Shown here one piece after another: positions 9,023 to 17,122 of a DNA stretch of 64,000 nucleotides; position 1 is the stretch's first letter; each line of letters starts with the position of its first letter. The stretch comes from Phytohabitans kaempferiae (GTDB lineage: Bacteria; Actinomycetota; Actinomycetes; Mycobacteriales; Micromonosporaceae): the NCBI RefSeq assembly GCF_042433955.1, contig NZ_JBHLUH010000009.1, forward strand, positions 372,001 through 436,000, in the 5' to 3' direction. Position numbers and translations under genes: made by a program. The notes under the pieces were generated by a model that ran no database searches, was not told where the DNA came from, and worked only from the letters and a program-made list of their open reading frames with translations.

Positions 9023-10081
9023 GGGCGTGCCGGGGGCGAGCCGGTCCAGCGCCGCCTCCGCCTCGGCCATGATCCGGGCGACCAGCTCGGCACAGCTCGG
9101 CAGGTCGTCGACCAGTCCGGCGACCTGGCCGGTGGCCAGCACGCCCAGGTCCGTACGGCCGTCCACCATCGCGGCCCGCAGCAGCGCCGGTGTGTTCGCC
9201 GCGAGCAGCACCTGCCCCCAGGTCAGCTCCCGGGAACGGCGCATCGCCACGCCCTCGGCCAGCATCGCCCGCCAGGTGGTACCGGTGGAGCCGCGGAACG
9301 CCGCCGCGCTGCGTACCCCGCGCAGCAGCCGGCGGACCGGCCCACCGCGCCGCAACTCCTCCACGAAGCCGGTGCGCAGGACCCGTTGCGGCACGCCGTC
9401 CAGCGCCGTGGTGACCACCGTGTCGGTGAGCGTGGCGGCCAGGTAGTGGCGCTTGACCTCGTCCGGTACCGGGCTGTCGCTGGTCAGCAGAAACCGCGTG
9501 CCCATCGCGATCCCGGCGGCGCCGTACGCCAGCGCGGCCACGAGCCCCCGGCCGTCGAAGAAGCCGCCGGCCGCCACCACCGGGATGTCGACGGCGTCGA
9601 CCACCTGCGGCAGCAGCAGCGTCGTGGGTACCGGCCCGGTGTGCCCGCCGCCCTCACCGCCCTGCACCACGACCGCGTCCGCGCCCCACGCAGCCACCTT
9701 CTCCGCGTGCCGGCGGGCGCCGACCGACGGGACGACCACCACGCCGCCGTCCTTGAGCCGCGCGATCAGCTCGGGCTTCGGTGCCAGCGCGAACGAGGCG
9801 ACCCGCACCCCGTGGCGCAGGAGCAGGTCGACCCGGTCGGCCGCGTCCGGGGCGTCGGCGCGCAGGTTGACGCCGAACGGCTCCCCGGTCAGGTCGCGGA
9901 TCCGCGCGATCGCCGCGTCCAGCTCGGACCGGCCGAGCGTGGCGCCGGCCAGGATGCCCAGCGCGCCGGCGTTCGCGGTCGCGGCCACGAGGCCCGGGTC
10001 GGAGACGTACCCCATCCCGGTCTGCACGATCGGGTACCGGACCCCGAAGAGGTCGCAGAGCGGGGTACGCAGCCGGCTCAC
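9020..10081 (-). CDS. ipdC: IpdC, FMN-dependent nitronate-monooxygenase-fold enzyme of HIP degradation
   Basis: A 353-residue TIM-barrel flavoprotein of the 2-nitropropane dioxygenase family. Seen: YPIVQTGMGYVSDPGLVAAT at the N-terminus, the FMN phosphate region VVAAGGFFDGRGLVAALAYG, QGGEGGGHTG and GTRFLLTSDSP. Length equals mycobacterial IpdC (about 355). In steroid degradation IpdC acts on a HIP-derived bicyclic CoA thioester and is required before ring opening. GTG 10081 overlaps the ipdB TGA by 4 nt, so ipdA, ipdB and ipdC form one translationally coupled operon. The order ipdA-ipdB-ipdC is the same as in mycobacteria and rhodococci. Confidence 0.92.
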   Translation of the reverse strand: MSRLRTPLCDLFGVRYPIVQTGMGYVSDPGLVAATANAGALGILAGATLGRSELDAAIARIRDLTGEPFGVNLRADAPDAADRVDLLLRHGVRVASFALAPKPELIARLKDGGVVVVPSVGARRHAEKVAAWGADAVVVQGGEGGGHTGPVPTTLLLPQVVDAVDIPVVAAGGFFDGRGLVAALAYGAAGIAMGTRFLLTSDSPVPDEVKRHYLAATLTDTVVTTALDGVPQRVLRTGFVEELRRGGPVRRLLRGVRSAAAFRGSTGTTWRAMLAEGVAMRRSRELTWGQVLLAANTPALLRAAMVDGRTDLGVLATGQVAGLVDDLPSCAELVARIMAEAEAALDRLAPGTP

Positions 10082-10860
10082 CGCGGCACTTCGGCGGCGC
10101 GCCGGTCGCGGGGGTCGATGACGGTGCGGATCAGGTGCAGTTCCTCCTCGGTGGGGAGCCGCGTCGTCGGTACGTCGTCCGGCACGTGCAGCGCGAAGCC
10201 GGTCGCGTCGCGCACCTCCTGGACGGTCACGCCGGGATGCACCGAGGCCAGCCGCATCCGCCGGTCCTCGGTGGCGAAGTCGAGCACGGCCAGGTTGGTG
10301 ACGACGCGGCGGATCTCGTGGCGCGCGGTCACCGGCGGACCGGCCTCGGCCGCCCGGTCGTACCCCACGCCGCTGACCATGTCGACCCGCTCCACGAAGA
10401 CGCGGGGCGCGTGCCTCGGTACCCAGTAGCTGCACGGATGGCAGACCGTGTTGCCCGGCGCCCCGCGCACGCCCAGCAGCTGGGCCCGGGGCCGGCGGTA
10501 GTCGCCGATCGCGGAGATGTTCGCGTTTCCGTACTGGTCGATCTGGCCGGCGCCCATCATCGCGTGCCGGCGCCCGGCGGCGACGAGGTCGAAGATCGCC
10601 CGGAACGGAAGCCAGCCCTCGATCACCGTCGGCTGCTCGTCGACCGCCCAGATACCGGCGCCGAGCAGCGCCTCGCCGTCGGAGAGCAGCAGCTCCGGCT
10701 CGAACGTGGCACGGGCCAGGCGGGCACCGACGGTCGGCACCACACCGAACGAGCTGGCCAGTATCTCCCCGTCGCCGCGCCACACCTCGGCACAGGCGAC
10801 CGCACAGACCTCGGCCCGCGTCGCCGGGGCCTGTTGTGCCTTCCCCGCTCCGCCGCTCAT
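10078..10860 (-). CDS. ipdB: IpdB, beta subunit of COCHEA-CoA hydrolase
   Basis: A 260-residue class I CoA-transferase-fold subunit. Seen: LLLSDGEALLGAGIWAVDEQ, HAMMGAGQIDQYGNANIS, RGAPGNTVCHPCSYWVPRHA and DFATEDRRMRLASVHPGVT, all typical of IpdB. IpdAB opens the last steroid ring: although built like a CoA transferase it works as a ring-opening hydrolase on a cyclohexenone CoA ester. IpdB is the partner subunit that completes the active site. ATG 10860 overlaps the ipdA stop by 4 nt. Length is normal. Confidence 0.93.
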   Translation of the reverse strand: MSGGAGKAQQAPATRAEVCAVACAEVWRGDGEILASSFGVVPTVGARLARATFEPELLLSDGEALLGAGIWAVDEQPTVIEGWLPFRAIFDLVAAGRRHAMMGAGQIDQYGNANISAIGDYRRPRAQLLGVRGAPGNTVCHPCSYWVPRHAPRVFVERVDMVSGVGYDRAAEAGPPVTARHEIRRVVTNLAVLDFATEDRRMRLASVHPGVTVQEVRDATGFALHVPDDVPTTRLPTEEELHLIRTVIDPRDRRAAEVPR

Positions 10861-11702
10861 TCGGCCACCGCCTTCTGGTAGGCGTCCTCATCGACGTCCA
10901 GATACGTCTCCCGGAACCGCGCCCAGGCTTCCGGATCGTCGGCCGCGGCCACGTACTCGCGCTGGAAGCCCTCGTCCCGGCCGTAGTCGGGCGCACAGGA
11001 GGTGAAGTGCGCGCCGCGCGGGGCGTGCACCACGCCGCGGACCATCCAGCGCTGGATGCGCATGGTCGACAGCGCGCCGGCGGCGCCAAGCTCCTCGGTG
11101 GGCACCACCTGCTCGCAGGAGAGGTACGCCCGCTCGGCGGCCGCGCAGAACAGGTCGTCGAAGTAGGGGTCCGGCCCGAGTATCTGGCCGTTGCCGGCCT
11201 GGTCGGCCCGGTTGACGTGCACGAAGGCGGCATCCAGCGGCAGCGCCGGCACCGCGACCAACTCCTGCCCCCCGTACGGCGAGACGACCGTGCGCAGCTC
11301 CGGGTTGACCCGCATCACATCCGAGCCCAGACCCGCCCGGGACGGCAGGAACGGCAGCCCGGAGGCCGCCGCGTACAGGCCCCACCGGAGCATGCCCTCG
11401 TCAAGCTCGGTCACCTCCACCGTGCCGGCCTGCCGCGCCGCCCGGAAGTGCGGCTCCAGCGGGATCGAGTCCAGCGACACGAAGCCGTACACCAGGCGGC
11501 GCACCTTCCCCGCCGCCAGCAGCAACCCCACGTCGGGACCGCCGTAACTGACCACGGTCAGGTCACCAAGCGCCGACCGGGCCAGGGCGCGGACCAGGGA
11601 CATCGGCTTGCGTCGGGAACCCCAGCCACCGATACCGATGGTCATTCCCGAGGACAGCTCGCCGACGACCTCGTCGGCCGACATCCGCTTATCAGCCATC
11701 AC
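10857..11702 (-). CDS. ipdA: IpdA, alpha subunit of COCHEA-CoA hydrolase
   Basis: A 281-residue CoA-transferase-fold subunit with TIGIGGWGSRRKPMSLVRA near the N-terminus (CoA-binding region), YGGPDVGLLLAAGKV, and LDEGMLRWGL, whose glutamate (residue 102) corresponds to the catalytic glutamate described for IpdA. HAPRGAHFTSCAPDYGRDE near the C-terminus is also characteristic. With IpdB it opens the final ring in HIP breakdown. The listed start is GTG 11702; the ATG immediately after (11699) is equally possible. The gene is divergent from kstR2 and the shared 129-nt spacer carries a perfect operator. A minus-strand -10-like TAAGGT (11764 to 11759) lies next to it. Confidence 0.93.
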   Translation of the reverse strand: MMADKRMSADEVVGELSSGMTIGIGGWGSRRKPMSLVRALARSALGDLTVVSYGGPDVGLLLAAGKVRRLVYGFVSLDSIPLEPHFRAARQAGTVEVTELDEGMLRWGLYAAASGLPFLPSRAGLGSDVMRVNPELRTVVSPYGGQELVAVPALPLDAAFVHVNRADQAGNGQILGPDPYFDDLFCAAAERAYLSCEQVVPTEELGAAGALSTMRIQRWMVRGVVHAPRGAHFTSCAPDYGRDEGFQREYVAAADDPEAWARFRETYLDVDEDAYQKAVAE

Positions 11703-11764
11703 CGATTACCATCCCCATGCCTCCGGCCGGTCAGCCCGGCCGAACCATTCGACGCCGCGACCTT

Positions 11765-11778
11765 ACCAAGCGCTTGGT
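11765..11778. promoter_or_regulatory. KstR2-type operator between ipdA and kstR2
   Basis: ACCAAGCGCTTGGT is a perfect 14-bp palindrome and a full match to AnCAAGnnCTTGnT. It lies midway in the ipdA/kstR2 divergent region, so one site could control both the ipdABC operon and the repressor itself. Confidence 0.88.
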
Positions 11779-11831
11779 TGGCGAAGCTAGTCCCGCGGCG
11801 TACCATCAGATCGACCCGAGAAGGAGGGACA

Positions 11832-12422
11832 GTGGCAGGAGCGAAGGGCCGCCGGGACCACATCCTGGCCCAAGCCGCGGCGCTGTTCGCCAGCAAAGGC
11901 GTGGCCAGCACGACCGTCAGGGAGATCGCCGACGAGGTCGGCATCCTGTCTGGCAGTCTTTACCACCACTTCGAGTCCAAGGAGGCGATGGTCGACGAGA
12001 TCATCTCGTCCTACCTCGAAGATCTACGCGGGCGATACAAGAAGGCGCTCGCCGAGGCGACCGATCCCCGTGCCCGCCTGCACGCTGTGATCAAGGCCTC
12101 GCTCGAGACGGCGGCCGCGCATCCGCACGCGACGGAGATCTACCAGAACGACGCCAACTACCTGCGTGGCCTCGACCGCTTCGCCTACCTGAAGAACGTC
12201 GGCCGCGAGGTGCAGAACACCTGGCTCGGCGTGATCCAGGCGGGCATGAACGACGGCACGTTCCGGTCCGATCTCGACGCGAAGATCGTCTACCGCCTCA
12301 TCCGCGACGCCACCTGGCTGTCGGTCCGCTGGTTCAAGCCGACGTCCAAGTACCCGCTGGAGAAGTTCATCGACGACTGCACCTCGACCTTCCTGGACGG
12401 CCTCGCCGGCCCGGGACACTGA
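11832..12422 (+). CDS. kstR2: KstR2, TetR-family repressor of HIP degradation genes
   Basis: A 196-residue TetR-family protein. The N-terminal helix-turn-helix, with TTVREIADEVGILSGSLYHH, is nearly identical to that of mycobacterial KstR2, and VYRLIRDATWLSVRWFKP in the C-terminal ligand domain is also diagnostic. KstR2 represses HIP degradation genes and is released by HIP-CoA. Start GTG 11832 is 4 nt after an AAGGAGGG ribosome site (11821-11828). It is divergent from ipdABC across a consensus operator and followed 12 nt later by two ABC permease genes, so it may be cotranscribed with them. A paralogue with the same recognition helix lies at 45157-45849. Confidence 0.93.
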   Translation: MAGAKGRRDHILAQAAALFASKGVASTTVREIADEVGILSGSLYHHFESKEAMVDEIISSYLEDLRGRYKKALAEATDPRARLHAVIKASLETAAAHPHATEIYQNDANYLRGLDRFAYLKNVGREVQNTWLGVIQAGMNDGTFRSDLDAKIVYRLIRDATWLSVRWFKPTSKYPLEKFIDDCTSTFLDGLAGPGH

Positions 12423-12434
12423 CCGGCCCCGCCG

Positions 12435-13658
12435 ATGACGACGGGCGGTGACCTCCTCGACGAGGCGAAAACACCAGCGGCGACCGCCGCGCCGGCGCGC
12501 GTCCGTGCGCGCCGGCGCGCCCGCGCGCGGACGGTGTTCGGCCGGCTGGTCCACGTGGCGGTCGTTCTGCTGCTGGTCAGCTTCGTCACGTCCCTGCTGC
12601 TGGTGCTCGTACCGGGCGACCCGGCGATCACCGTCGCCGGCACCGACGCGACGCCGGCCGAGATCGCCCAGGTGCGGGACGAGCTCGGCCTCGACCAGCC
12701 ACCGCTGGCCCGATACGGCCAGTGGATCTCGGACGTGGTCCGGGGCGACTTCGGCACCAGCCTCTTCCCGCCCCGCCAGAGCGTCACCGAGGCGATCCTC
12801 TCCCGCCTGCCGGTGACCATCGAGCTGACGCTGGTCGCGATCGGGCTGGCACTGCTGATGGCCGTACCGCTGGCGATGCTCTGCGCACTGCGTCCGGGCG
12901 GCCGGATCGACCGGGTCGTGGGCAACATCGCCTCCGCCGCCATCTCCATCCCCAGCTTCCTCGGCGCGCTGTTGCTGATCTTCCTGTTCGTGTTCCGGCC
13001 GGAGCTGGTCCGCACGGTGCTGCTGGCCGGAGCGGTGGCGATCGCCGCCTGGGTCGCCTGGTCGGCGCTGCGCCGCGCCCGCACCGAGATGGCCGAAGAC
13101 CGGCGCGGCACGCTCGCCCGCGCGGCGCTGGTCGCGGCCGCCGTCCTGCTCGCGGGCGCGCTGCTGTACGCGTTCTGGCCGGAGTTGCCGCGCCAGGGCT
13201 TCGTGCGCTGGACCGACCCGGAGGGCATCGGCGGCAACCTGCGCAGCATCTTCCTGCCGGCCCTGGCACTGGCGCTGCCGGAGGGCGCGGTCTTCCTCCG
13301 CGTGCTGCGCAGCGACATGATCGGCACGCTGCGGGAAGACTTCGTGCTCGCCGCGCGGGCCAAGGGCATGTCGACCCGGCACATCCTGCTCCGCGAGGTG
13401 CTGCGCCCGTCGTCGTTCTCGCTGATCACGGTGGCCGGGGTGAGCCTCGGCCGGCTCTTCGGCGGCGCGGTCGTGGTGGAGGCGATCTTCCGCCTGCCCG
13501 GCATGGGCACGCTCGTCGTGCAGGGCGTGACCAACAAGGACTTCCCGGTGGTACAGGGCGCCGTGCTGGTGCTGGCGACCATCTACATCGGGCTCAACCT
13601 GCTCATCGACGCCACGTACGCCTATCTCGACCCGAGGATTCGCCGTGTCCGCCGTTGA
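12435..13658 (+). CDS. ABC transporter permease, DppB/OppB family
   Basis: A 407-residue inner-membrane permease of the peptide/nickel/opine importer family. Seen: first membrane helix VHVAVVLLLVSFVTSLLLVL near residue 40, the periplasmic stretch with LVPGDPA, and the EAA-type ATPase contact loop TLREDFVLAARAKGMSTRHI. It is about 80 residues longer than usual: an extra segment near residues 180-250 adds two hydrophobic helices (LLAGAVAIAAWVAW and AALVAAAVLLAGALLYAFWP). It overlaps the next permease gene by 14 bp. The matching ATPases (14842-16820) and lipoprotein (19149-20753) are on the opposite strand nearby. Position behind kstR2 suggests uptake of a steroid-related acid rather than peptides; this is inference. 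Confidence 0.88.
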   Translation: MTTGGDLLDEAKTPAATAAPARVRARRRARARTVFGRLVHVAVVLLLVSFVTSLLLVLVPGDPAITVAGTDATPAEIAQVRDELGLDQPPLARYGQWISDVVRGDFGTSLFPPRQSVTEAILSRLPVTIELTLVAIGLALLMAVPLAMLCALRPGGRIDRVVGNIASAAISIPSFLGALLLIFLFVFRPELVRTVLLAGAVAIAAWVAWSALRRARTEMAEDRRGTLARAALVAAAVLLAGALLYAFWPELPRQGFVRWTDPEGIGGNLRSIFLPALALALPEGAVFLRVLRSDMIGTLREDFVLAARAKGMSTRHILLREVLRPSSFSLITVAGVSLGRLFGGAVVVEAIFRLPGMGTLVVQGVTNKDFPVVQGAVLVLATIYIGLNLLIDATYAYLDPRIRRVRR

Positions 13659-14694
13659 CGCTCCCGCCGGCCCCGCGCCGGCCACGACGGCCGCCGCCAG
13701 ACGTGCGACGCGCCCCTGGTGGCTCATCTCCCTGGCGGCGGTCGCCGGCCTCGCCGCGACGTACGCCGGCGCGGTCGACCTGGCCGGGTCCACACCGGTC
13801 CGCGTCGTCCTCGTCGTCGCCGGGCTCTGGATCCTGCTGCGCGCGACCGACGCGGCGCTGCAACGCCTCCGCCCCGGCACCGACACCGGCCTGGTGCTCG
13901 CCTCCGCCTGGCTCCTGCTGATCGGTGGCGCCGCGATCGCCGCCGACTGGCTGCCGATGGCCGAGGGGCGCGACATCGCCAAGACGCTGACCACGCCGAC
14001 GCTGCTCCGCCCCGACCTCTTCTCCGCCCATCCGCTCGGCACCGACCGGCAGGGCCTCGACCTGCTCGCCGAGATCGTCTACGGCGCGCGGATCTCGCTG
14101 GTCGTCGGCTTCGCCGCGGTGCTCGTCGGCACCCTCGTCGGCGGCACGATCGGGCTGCTGGCCGGCTACTACCGGGGCTGGCTCGACCGGGTCGTCGCGG
14201 TGGTCGCCGACTCGATGCTCGCGTTCCCGCCGCTGGTGCTGCTGCTGGCGCTCGTCGCCGTGCTCCAGCCGAGCGTCCGCAACGTCACGATCGGCCTGTC
14301 GATCCTGATCATCCCGACCTACATCCGGCTGGTACGGGCCAACACGCTCACGTTCGCGCAGCGCGAGTTCGTCACCGCGGCCCGGGCGCTGGGCGCGCGC
14401 GACCGCCGCGTGATCCTGCGTGAGATCGCGCCCAACGTGGCGCTGCCGGTCGCGTCGTACGGCTTCGTGATCGTCGGCGTGCTGATCGTCGCCGAGGCGT
14501 CGCTGAGCTTCCTCGGGCTGAGCGTGCAGCGGCCCAACCCCACCTGGGGCAACCTGATCGCCGCCGGGCAGAGTTCGTTCGCGACCGACCCGCACCTGGT
14601 CTTCGTACCGGGCACGGCCCTGTTCCTGACGGTCTTCTCGCTCAACCGGGTCGGCGAGCGCCTGCGCCGCTCCTGGGATCGCAGCGCCCGCTGA
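13645..14694 (+). CDS. ABC transporter permease, DppC/OppC family
   Basis: A 349-residue permease partner of the preceding gene. The N-terminal 110 residues contain extra hydrophobic helices (such as VVLVVAGLWILL and VLASAWLLLIGGAAIAA) before the family domain begins at HPLGTDRQGLDLLAEIVYGA. The EAA loop QREFVTAARALGARDRRVIL and SFLGLSVQRPNPTWGNLI are typical DppC signatures. It starts at GTG 13645 inside the previous gene. The last 12 codons and the stop (GERLRRSWDRSAR) are copied twice more downstream as 60-bp tandem repeats. Confidence 0.88.
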   Translation: MSAVDAPAGPAPATTAAARRATRPWWLISLAAVAGLAATYAGAVDLAGSTPVRVVLVVAGLWILLRATDAALQRLRPGTDTGLVLASAWLLLIGGAAIAADWLPMAEGRDIAKTLTTPTLLRPDLFSAHPLGTDRQGLDLLAEIVYGARISLVVGFAAVLVGTLVGGTIGLLAGYYRGWLDRVVAVVADSMLAFPPLVLLLALVAVLQPSVRNVTIGLSILIIPTYIRLVRANTLTFAQREFVTAARALGARDRRVILREIAPNVALPVASYGFVIVGVLIVAEASLSFLGLSVQRPNPTWGNLIAAGQSSFATDPHLVFVPGTALFLTVFSLNRVGERLRRSWDRSAR

Positions 14695-14822
14695 GCGACA
14701 CGGCCACGCGAGGGCGAGCGCCTGCGCCGCTCCTGGCACCGCAGCGCCCGCTGAGCGACACGGCCACGCGAGGGCGAGCGCCTGCGCCGCTCCTGGCACC
14801 GCAGCGCCCGCTGAGCGACACG
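14653..14822. repeat. 60-bp tandem triplication of the permease gene 3' end
   Basis: Three head-to-tail units with exact 60-bp period begin at 14653, 14713 and 14773. The first contains the last codons and TGA of the DppC-type permease. Units 2 and 3 are identical to each other for their full shared length and differ from unit 1 at a few bases (for example TGGGATC against TGGCACC). They lie in the convergent gap before the ATPase gene. No spacer pattern, so this is not CRISPR. Confidence 0.95.
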
Positions 14823-14840
14823 CCCGCGCGGGAGCGGGCG
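14823..14840. terminator. Short GC-rich hairpin between convergent genes
   Basis: GCCCGC (14823-14828) and GCGGGC (14834-14839) form a 6-bp stem around a 5-nt to 6-nt loop, between the permease gene and the convergent ATPase stop at 14842. There is no T-tract, so a terminator role is only suggested by position. Confidence 0.4.
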
Positions 14841-14841
14841 G

Positions 14842-15822
14842 CTACGCCTCGGCCAGGTGGCAGGCCACGTACTGGCCCGGGGCCACCTCGCGGGTCACCG
14901 GCGTCTCCGTGGCGCACCGGTCCACCGCGAGCGGGCAGCGCGTGCGGAAGTAGCAGCCGCTCGGCGGCGCCAGCACCGACGGCAGCTCGGCCTTGGCCCG
15001 GTCGCCCGGCGGGCGGTCCGCCGCCGCGCCCGGCACCGACTCCATCAGCAGCCGCGTGTACGGATGCGCCGGCCGCTGGAAGACGCGCTCGGTCGGCCCC
15101 ACCTCGCAGACCCGGCCGAGGTACATGACCACGACCCGGTCGCAGATGTGCCGTACCACCGACAGGTCGTGCGAGATGAACAGCAGCGACAGCCCGTAGC
15201 TGGCTTTGACCGAGGCGAGCAGGTTGAGGATCTGCGCCTGCACGGAAACGTCCAATGCGGACACCGGCTCGTCGCAGACGATCAGCTCGGGCTCCAGCAC
15301 GAGCACGCGGGCGATGCAGATGCGCTGGCACTGCCCGCCGGAAAACTCCGAGGGGCGCCGCGAGCCTGCGGTCGCCGGGTCCAGGCCGACGTCGTCGAGC
15401 GCCTTGGCGACCCGCTCGGCCACCTCCGCCCGCCCACCGCCGCCCCGGATCACCAGGCCCTCGGCGACGATGTCCCTCACGCGGCGGCGCGGGTTCAGCG
15501 ACGAGATCGGGTCCTGGAAGATCATTTGGAGGCGGCCACGAAGCTCGCGCATCCGCTCGAAGGAGAGCGCGGTAACCTCCACGCCGTCGAAGTGCACCGA
15601 GCCCCGGCTCGGCGCCGGCAGCCGCAGGATCGCCCGCCCGGTGGTCGACTTGCCGCAGCCGGACTCCCCCACCAGGCCCACGGTCTCGCCGCGCAGCACG
15701 TCGAACGAGACGCCGGAGACCGCGCGGACGACGCCCTCCTTGGTGGGGTAGTCCACCTCCAGGTCGGTCACCCGCAGCAGGGCGGCCCCGTCGCGCAGTT
15801 GGGCGTCGCCAACCCCGGCCAT
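14842..15822 (-). CDS. ABC transporter ATPase, DppF/OppF family
   Basis: A 326-residue cytoplasmic ATPase. Walker A GESGCGKSTTGR near residue 55, Q-loop IFQDPISSLNPR, signature FSGGQCQR, Walker B LIVCDEPVSALD, and H-loop LLFISHDLSV. The C-terminal oligopeptide-transporter domain has the cysteine-bearing PPSGCYFRTRCPLAVDRC, typical of DppD/DppF where cysteines can hold an iron-sulphur cluster. It shares its operon with the DppD ATPase (stop/start share 1 nt). It is convergent with the permease genes, so the transporter's genes are split over two operons. Confidence 0.9.
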   Translation of the reverse strand: MAGVGDAQLRDGAALLRVTDLEVDYPTKEGVVRAVSGVSFDVLRGETVGLVGESGCGKSTTGRAILRLPAPSRGSVHFDGVEVTALSFERMRELRGRLQMIFQDPISSLNPRRRVRDIVAEGLVIRGGGGRAEVAERVAKALDDVGLDPATAGSRRPSEFSGGQCQRICIARVLVLEPELIVCDEPVSALDVSVQAQILNLLASVKASYGLSLLFISHDLSVVRHICDRVVVMYLGRVCEVGPTERVFQRPAHPYTRLLMESVPGAAADRPPGDRAKAELPSVLAPPSGCYFRTRCPLAVDRCATETPVTREVAPGQYVACHLAEA

Positions 15823-16820
15823 CAGGCGCCTCCCGCCGTGACTGTCGACAAAGGATGGTGGCAGGCCGCGGCGCGCTGCTCACCGGTGACGGCCAGCGGC
15901 GGGGCGGCCTCGCACGCGCTGTCGGCCCGCGGGCACCGGGGCCCGAACGCGCAGCCGGAAGGGAGCGCGTCCAGCCTCGGCGGACGCCCCTCGATCGTCC
16001 GGAGTGGACCCTGGCTCGGCTTGTCGACGCGGGGGATCGAGGCGAGCAGCGCGCTCGTGTACGGATGCGCCGGCGCCCGCTGCAACTCGGCCGCCGGCGA
16101 GGTCTCCACGAACCGGCCGGCGTACATCACCGCCACACGGTCGGCGTGGTCGCCCACCAGCAGCAGGTCGTGGCTGATCAGGATCATCGCCATCCCGCGC
16201 TCGCGGCGCAGCCCGTCGAGCAGGTCGAGGATCTGCCGCTGCACGGTCACGTCGAGCGCGGTGGTCGGCTCGTCGGCGATGAGCAGCCGCGGGTCGCAGG
16301 AGAGCGCGATCGCGATGGTGACCCGCTGCCGCATCCCGCCGGACAGCTCGTGCGGGTACTGGCGCAGCCGGCGCACCGGGTCCGGGATCTCGACCCGCTC
16401 CAGCAGCGCCACACTGCGCCGGTGCACCTCGCGGCGGCCCAGCCCCAGGTGGTACCGGAGCGGGTCGGCGAGCTGGGCGCCGATCGTACGCACGGGGTTG
16501 AGCGAGGTCATCGGGTCCTGGAAGACCATCGCCACGTGCGTGCCCCAGAAGTGCCGCGCCTCCCGGCGTGAGCGGTGCCGCAGGTCGCGCCCCTCGAAGT
16601 GGACGGCCGAGCGCTCGCCCAGCCGCCCGCCGGCCGGCAGGATGTTCATCAGCGACCGGACCAGCATCGACTTGCCGCTGCCCGACTCGCCCACCACACC
16701 GAGCGTCTCGCCCCGGTCGAGCGTGAAGGAGACATCGTCGACCGGGCACACCTCGCCGGCCGGCGAGGTGAGGTACACGCTCTGGTGGCTCACGTCGAGC
16801 AGCGGCGCGGCCGTGGTCAT
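15822..16820 (-). CDS. ABC transporter ATPase, DppD/OppD family
   Basis: A 332-residue ATPase. Walker A GESGSGKSMLVR, Q-loop region VAMVFQDPMTSLNPVRTIG, signature LSGGMRQR, Walker B LLIADEPTTALD, and MILISHDLLLVG. A C-terminal PSGCAFGPRCPRADSACEAA cysteine cluster is present. RREARHFWGTHVAMVFQDPM is almost repeated in the second system's ATPase at 35231-36415, which points to paralogous transporters. ATG 16820 overlaps the stop of the small isomerase-like gene by 4 nt, placing both ATPases in one operon with the KstD-like flavoprotein. Confidence 0.9.
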   Translation of the reverse strand: MTTAAPLLDVSHQSVYLTSPAGEVCPVDDVSFTLDRGETLGVVGESGSGKSMLVRSLMNILPAGGRLGERSAVHFEGRDLRHRSRREARHFWGTHVAMVFQDPMTSLNPVRTIGAQLADPLRYHLGLGRREVHRRSVALLERVEIPDPVRRLRQYPHELSGGMRQRVTIAIALSCDPRLLIADEPTTALDVTVQRQILDLLDGLRRERGMAMILISHDLLLVGDHADRVAVMYAGRFVETSPAAELQRAPAHPYTSALLASIPRVDKPSQGPLRTIEGRPPRLDALPSGCAFGPRCPRADSACEAAPPLAVTGEQRAAACHHPLSTVTAGGA

Positions 16821-17122
16821 GCCGGTGGTGGCTCGGACAGCGGGTGCGCGGCCAGCGGGGTGACCTCGATCTTCAGCCAGTCGAAGAGCGGCAGGGACTC
16901 CAGGTCGGCCTGGAGGGCCGCGACGGTCGGCGCGACCCGGATCGACACCGTGCGGTACGGCGCGCCGGGGATGCGCCAGATCTGCCGGATGGCGCCCGAG
17001 CGGGCCAGCTCGAAGCCGCGCTCGCGCTCCTCCCGGTAGAGCCGGGCCCGCTCCTCCGGCGCGAGCCCGACCACCGGCCGCAGCTCGGTCGTCACCAGAA
17101 ACTCCAGCAGCGGCTCGGCCAT
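16817..17122 (-). CDS. Muconolactone isomerase-like small protein
   Basis: A 101-residue protein resembling the muconolactone delta-isomerase family, small ferredoxin-like-fold proteins. Seen: EFLVTTELRPVVGLAPEERA at the N-terminus, the arginine/glutamate-rich helix with REERERGFELARSGAIRQIW, and LPLFDWLKIEVTPLAAHPLS, which carries the conserved C-terminal strand. Its ATG (17122) overlaps the stop of the KstD-like gene by one base (TGATG). True muconolactone isomerases act in catechol breakdown, but no catechol genes are here; a related isomerase or dimerisation role on a lactone or enone is a guess. Confidence 0.7.
   Translation of the reverse strand: MAEPLLEFLVTTELRPVVGLAPEERARLYREERERGFELARSGAIRQIWRIPGAPYRTVSIRVAPTVAALQADLESLPLFDWLKIEVTPLAAHPLSEPPPA

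Noticed and set aside
14653..14822. Possible CRISPR array
   Set aside because: Copies are contiguous 60-bp units without spacers and include coding sequence with a stop codon.
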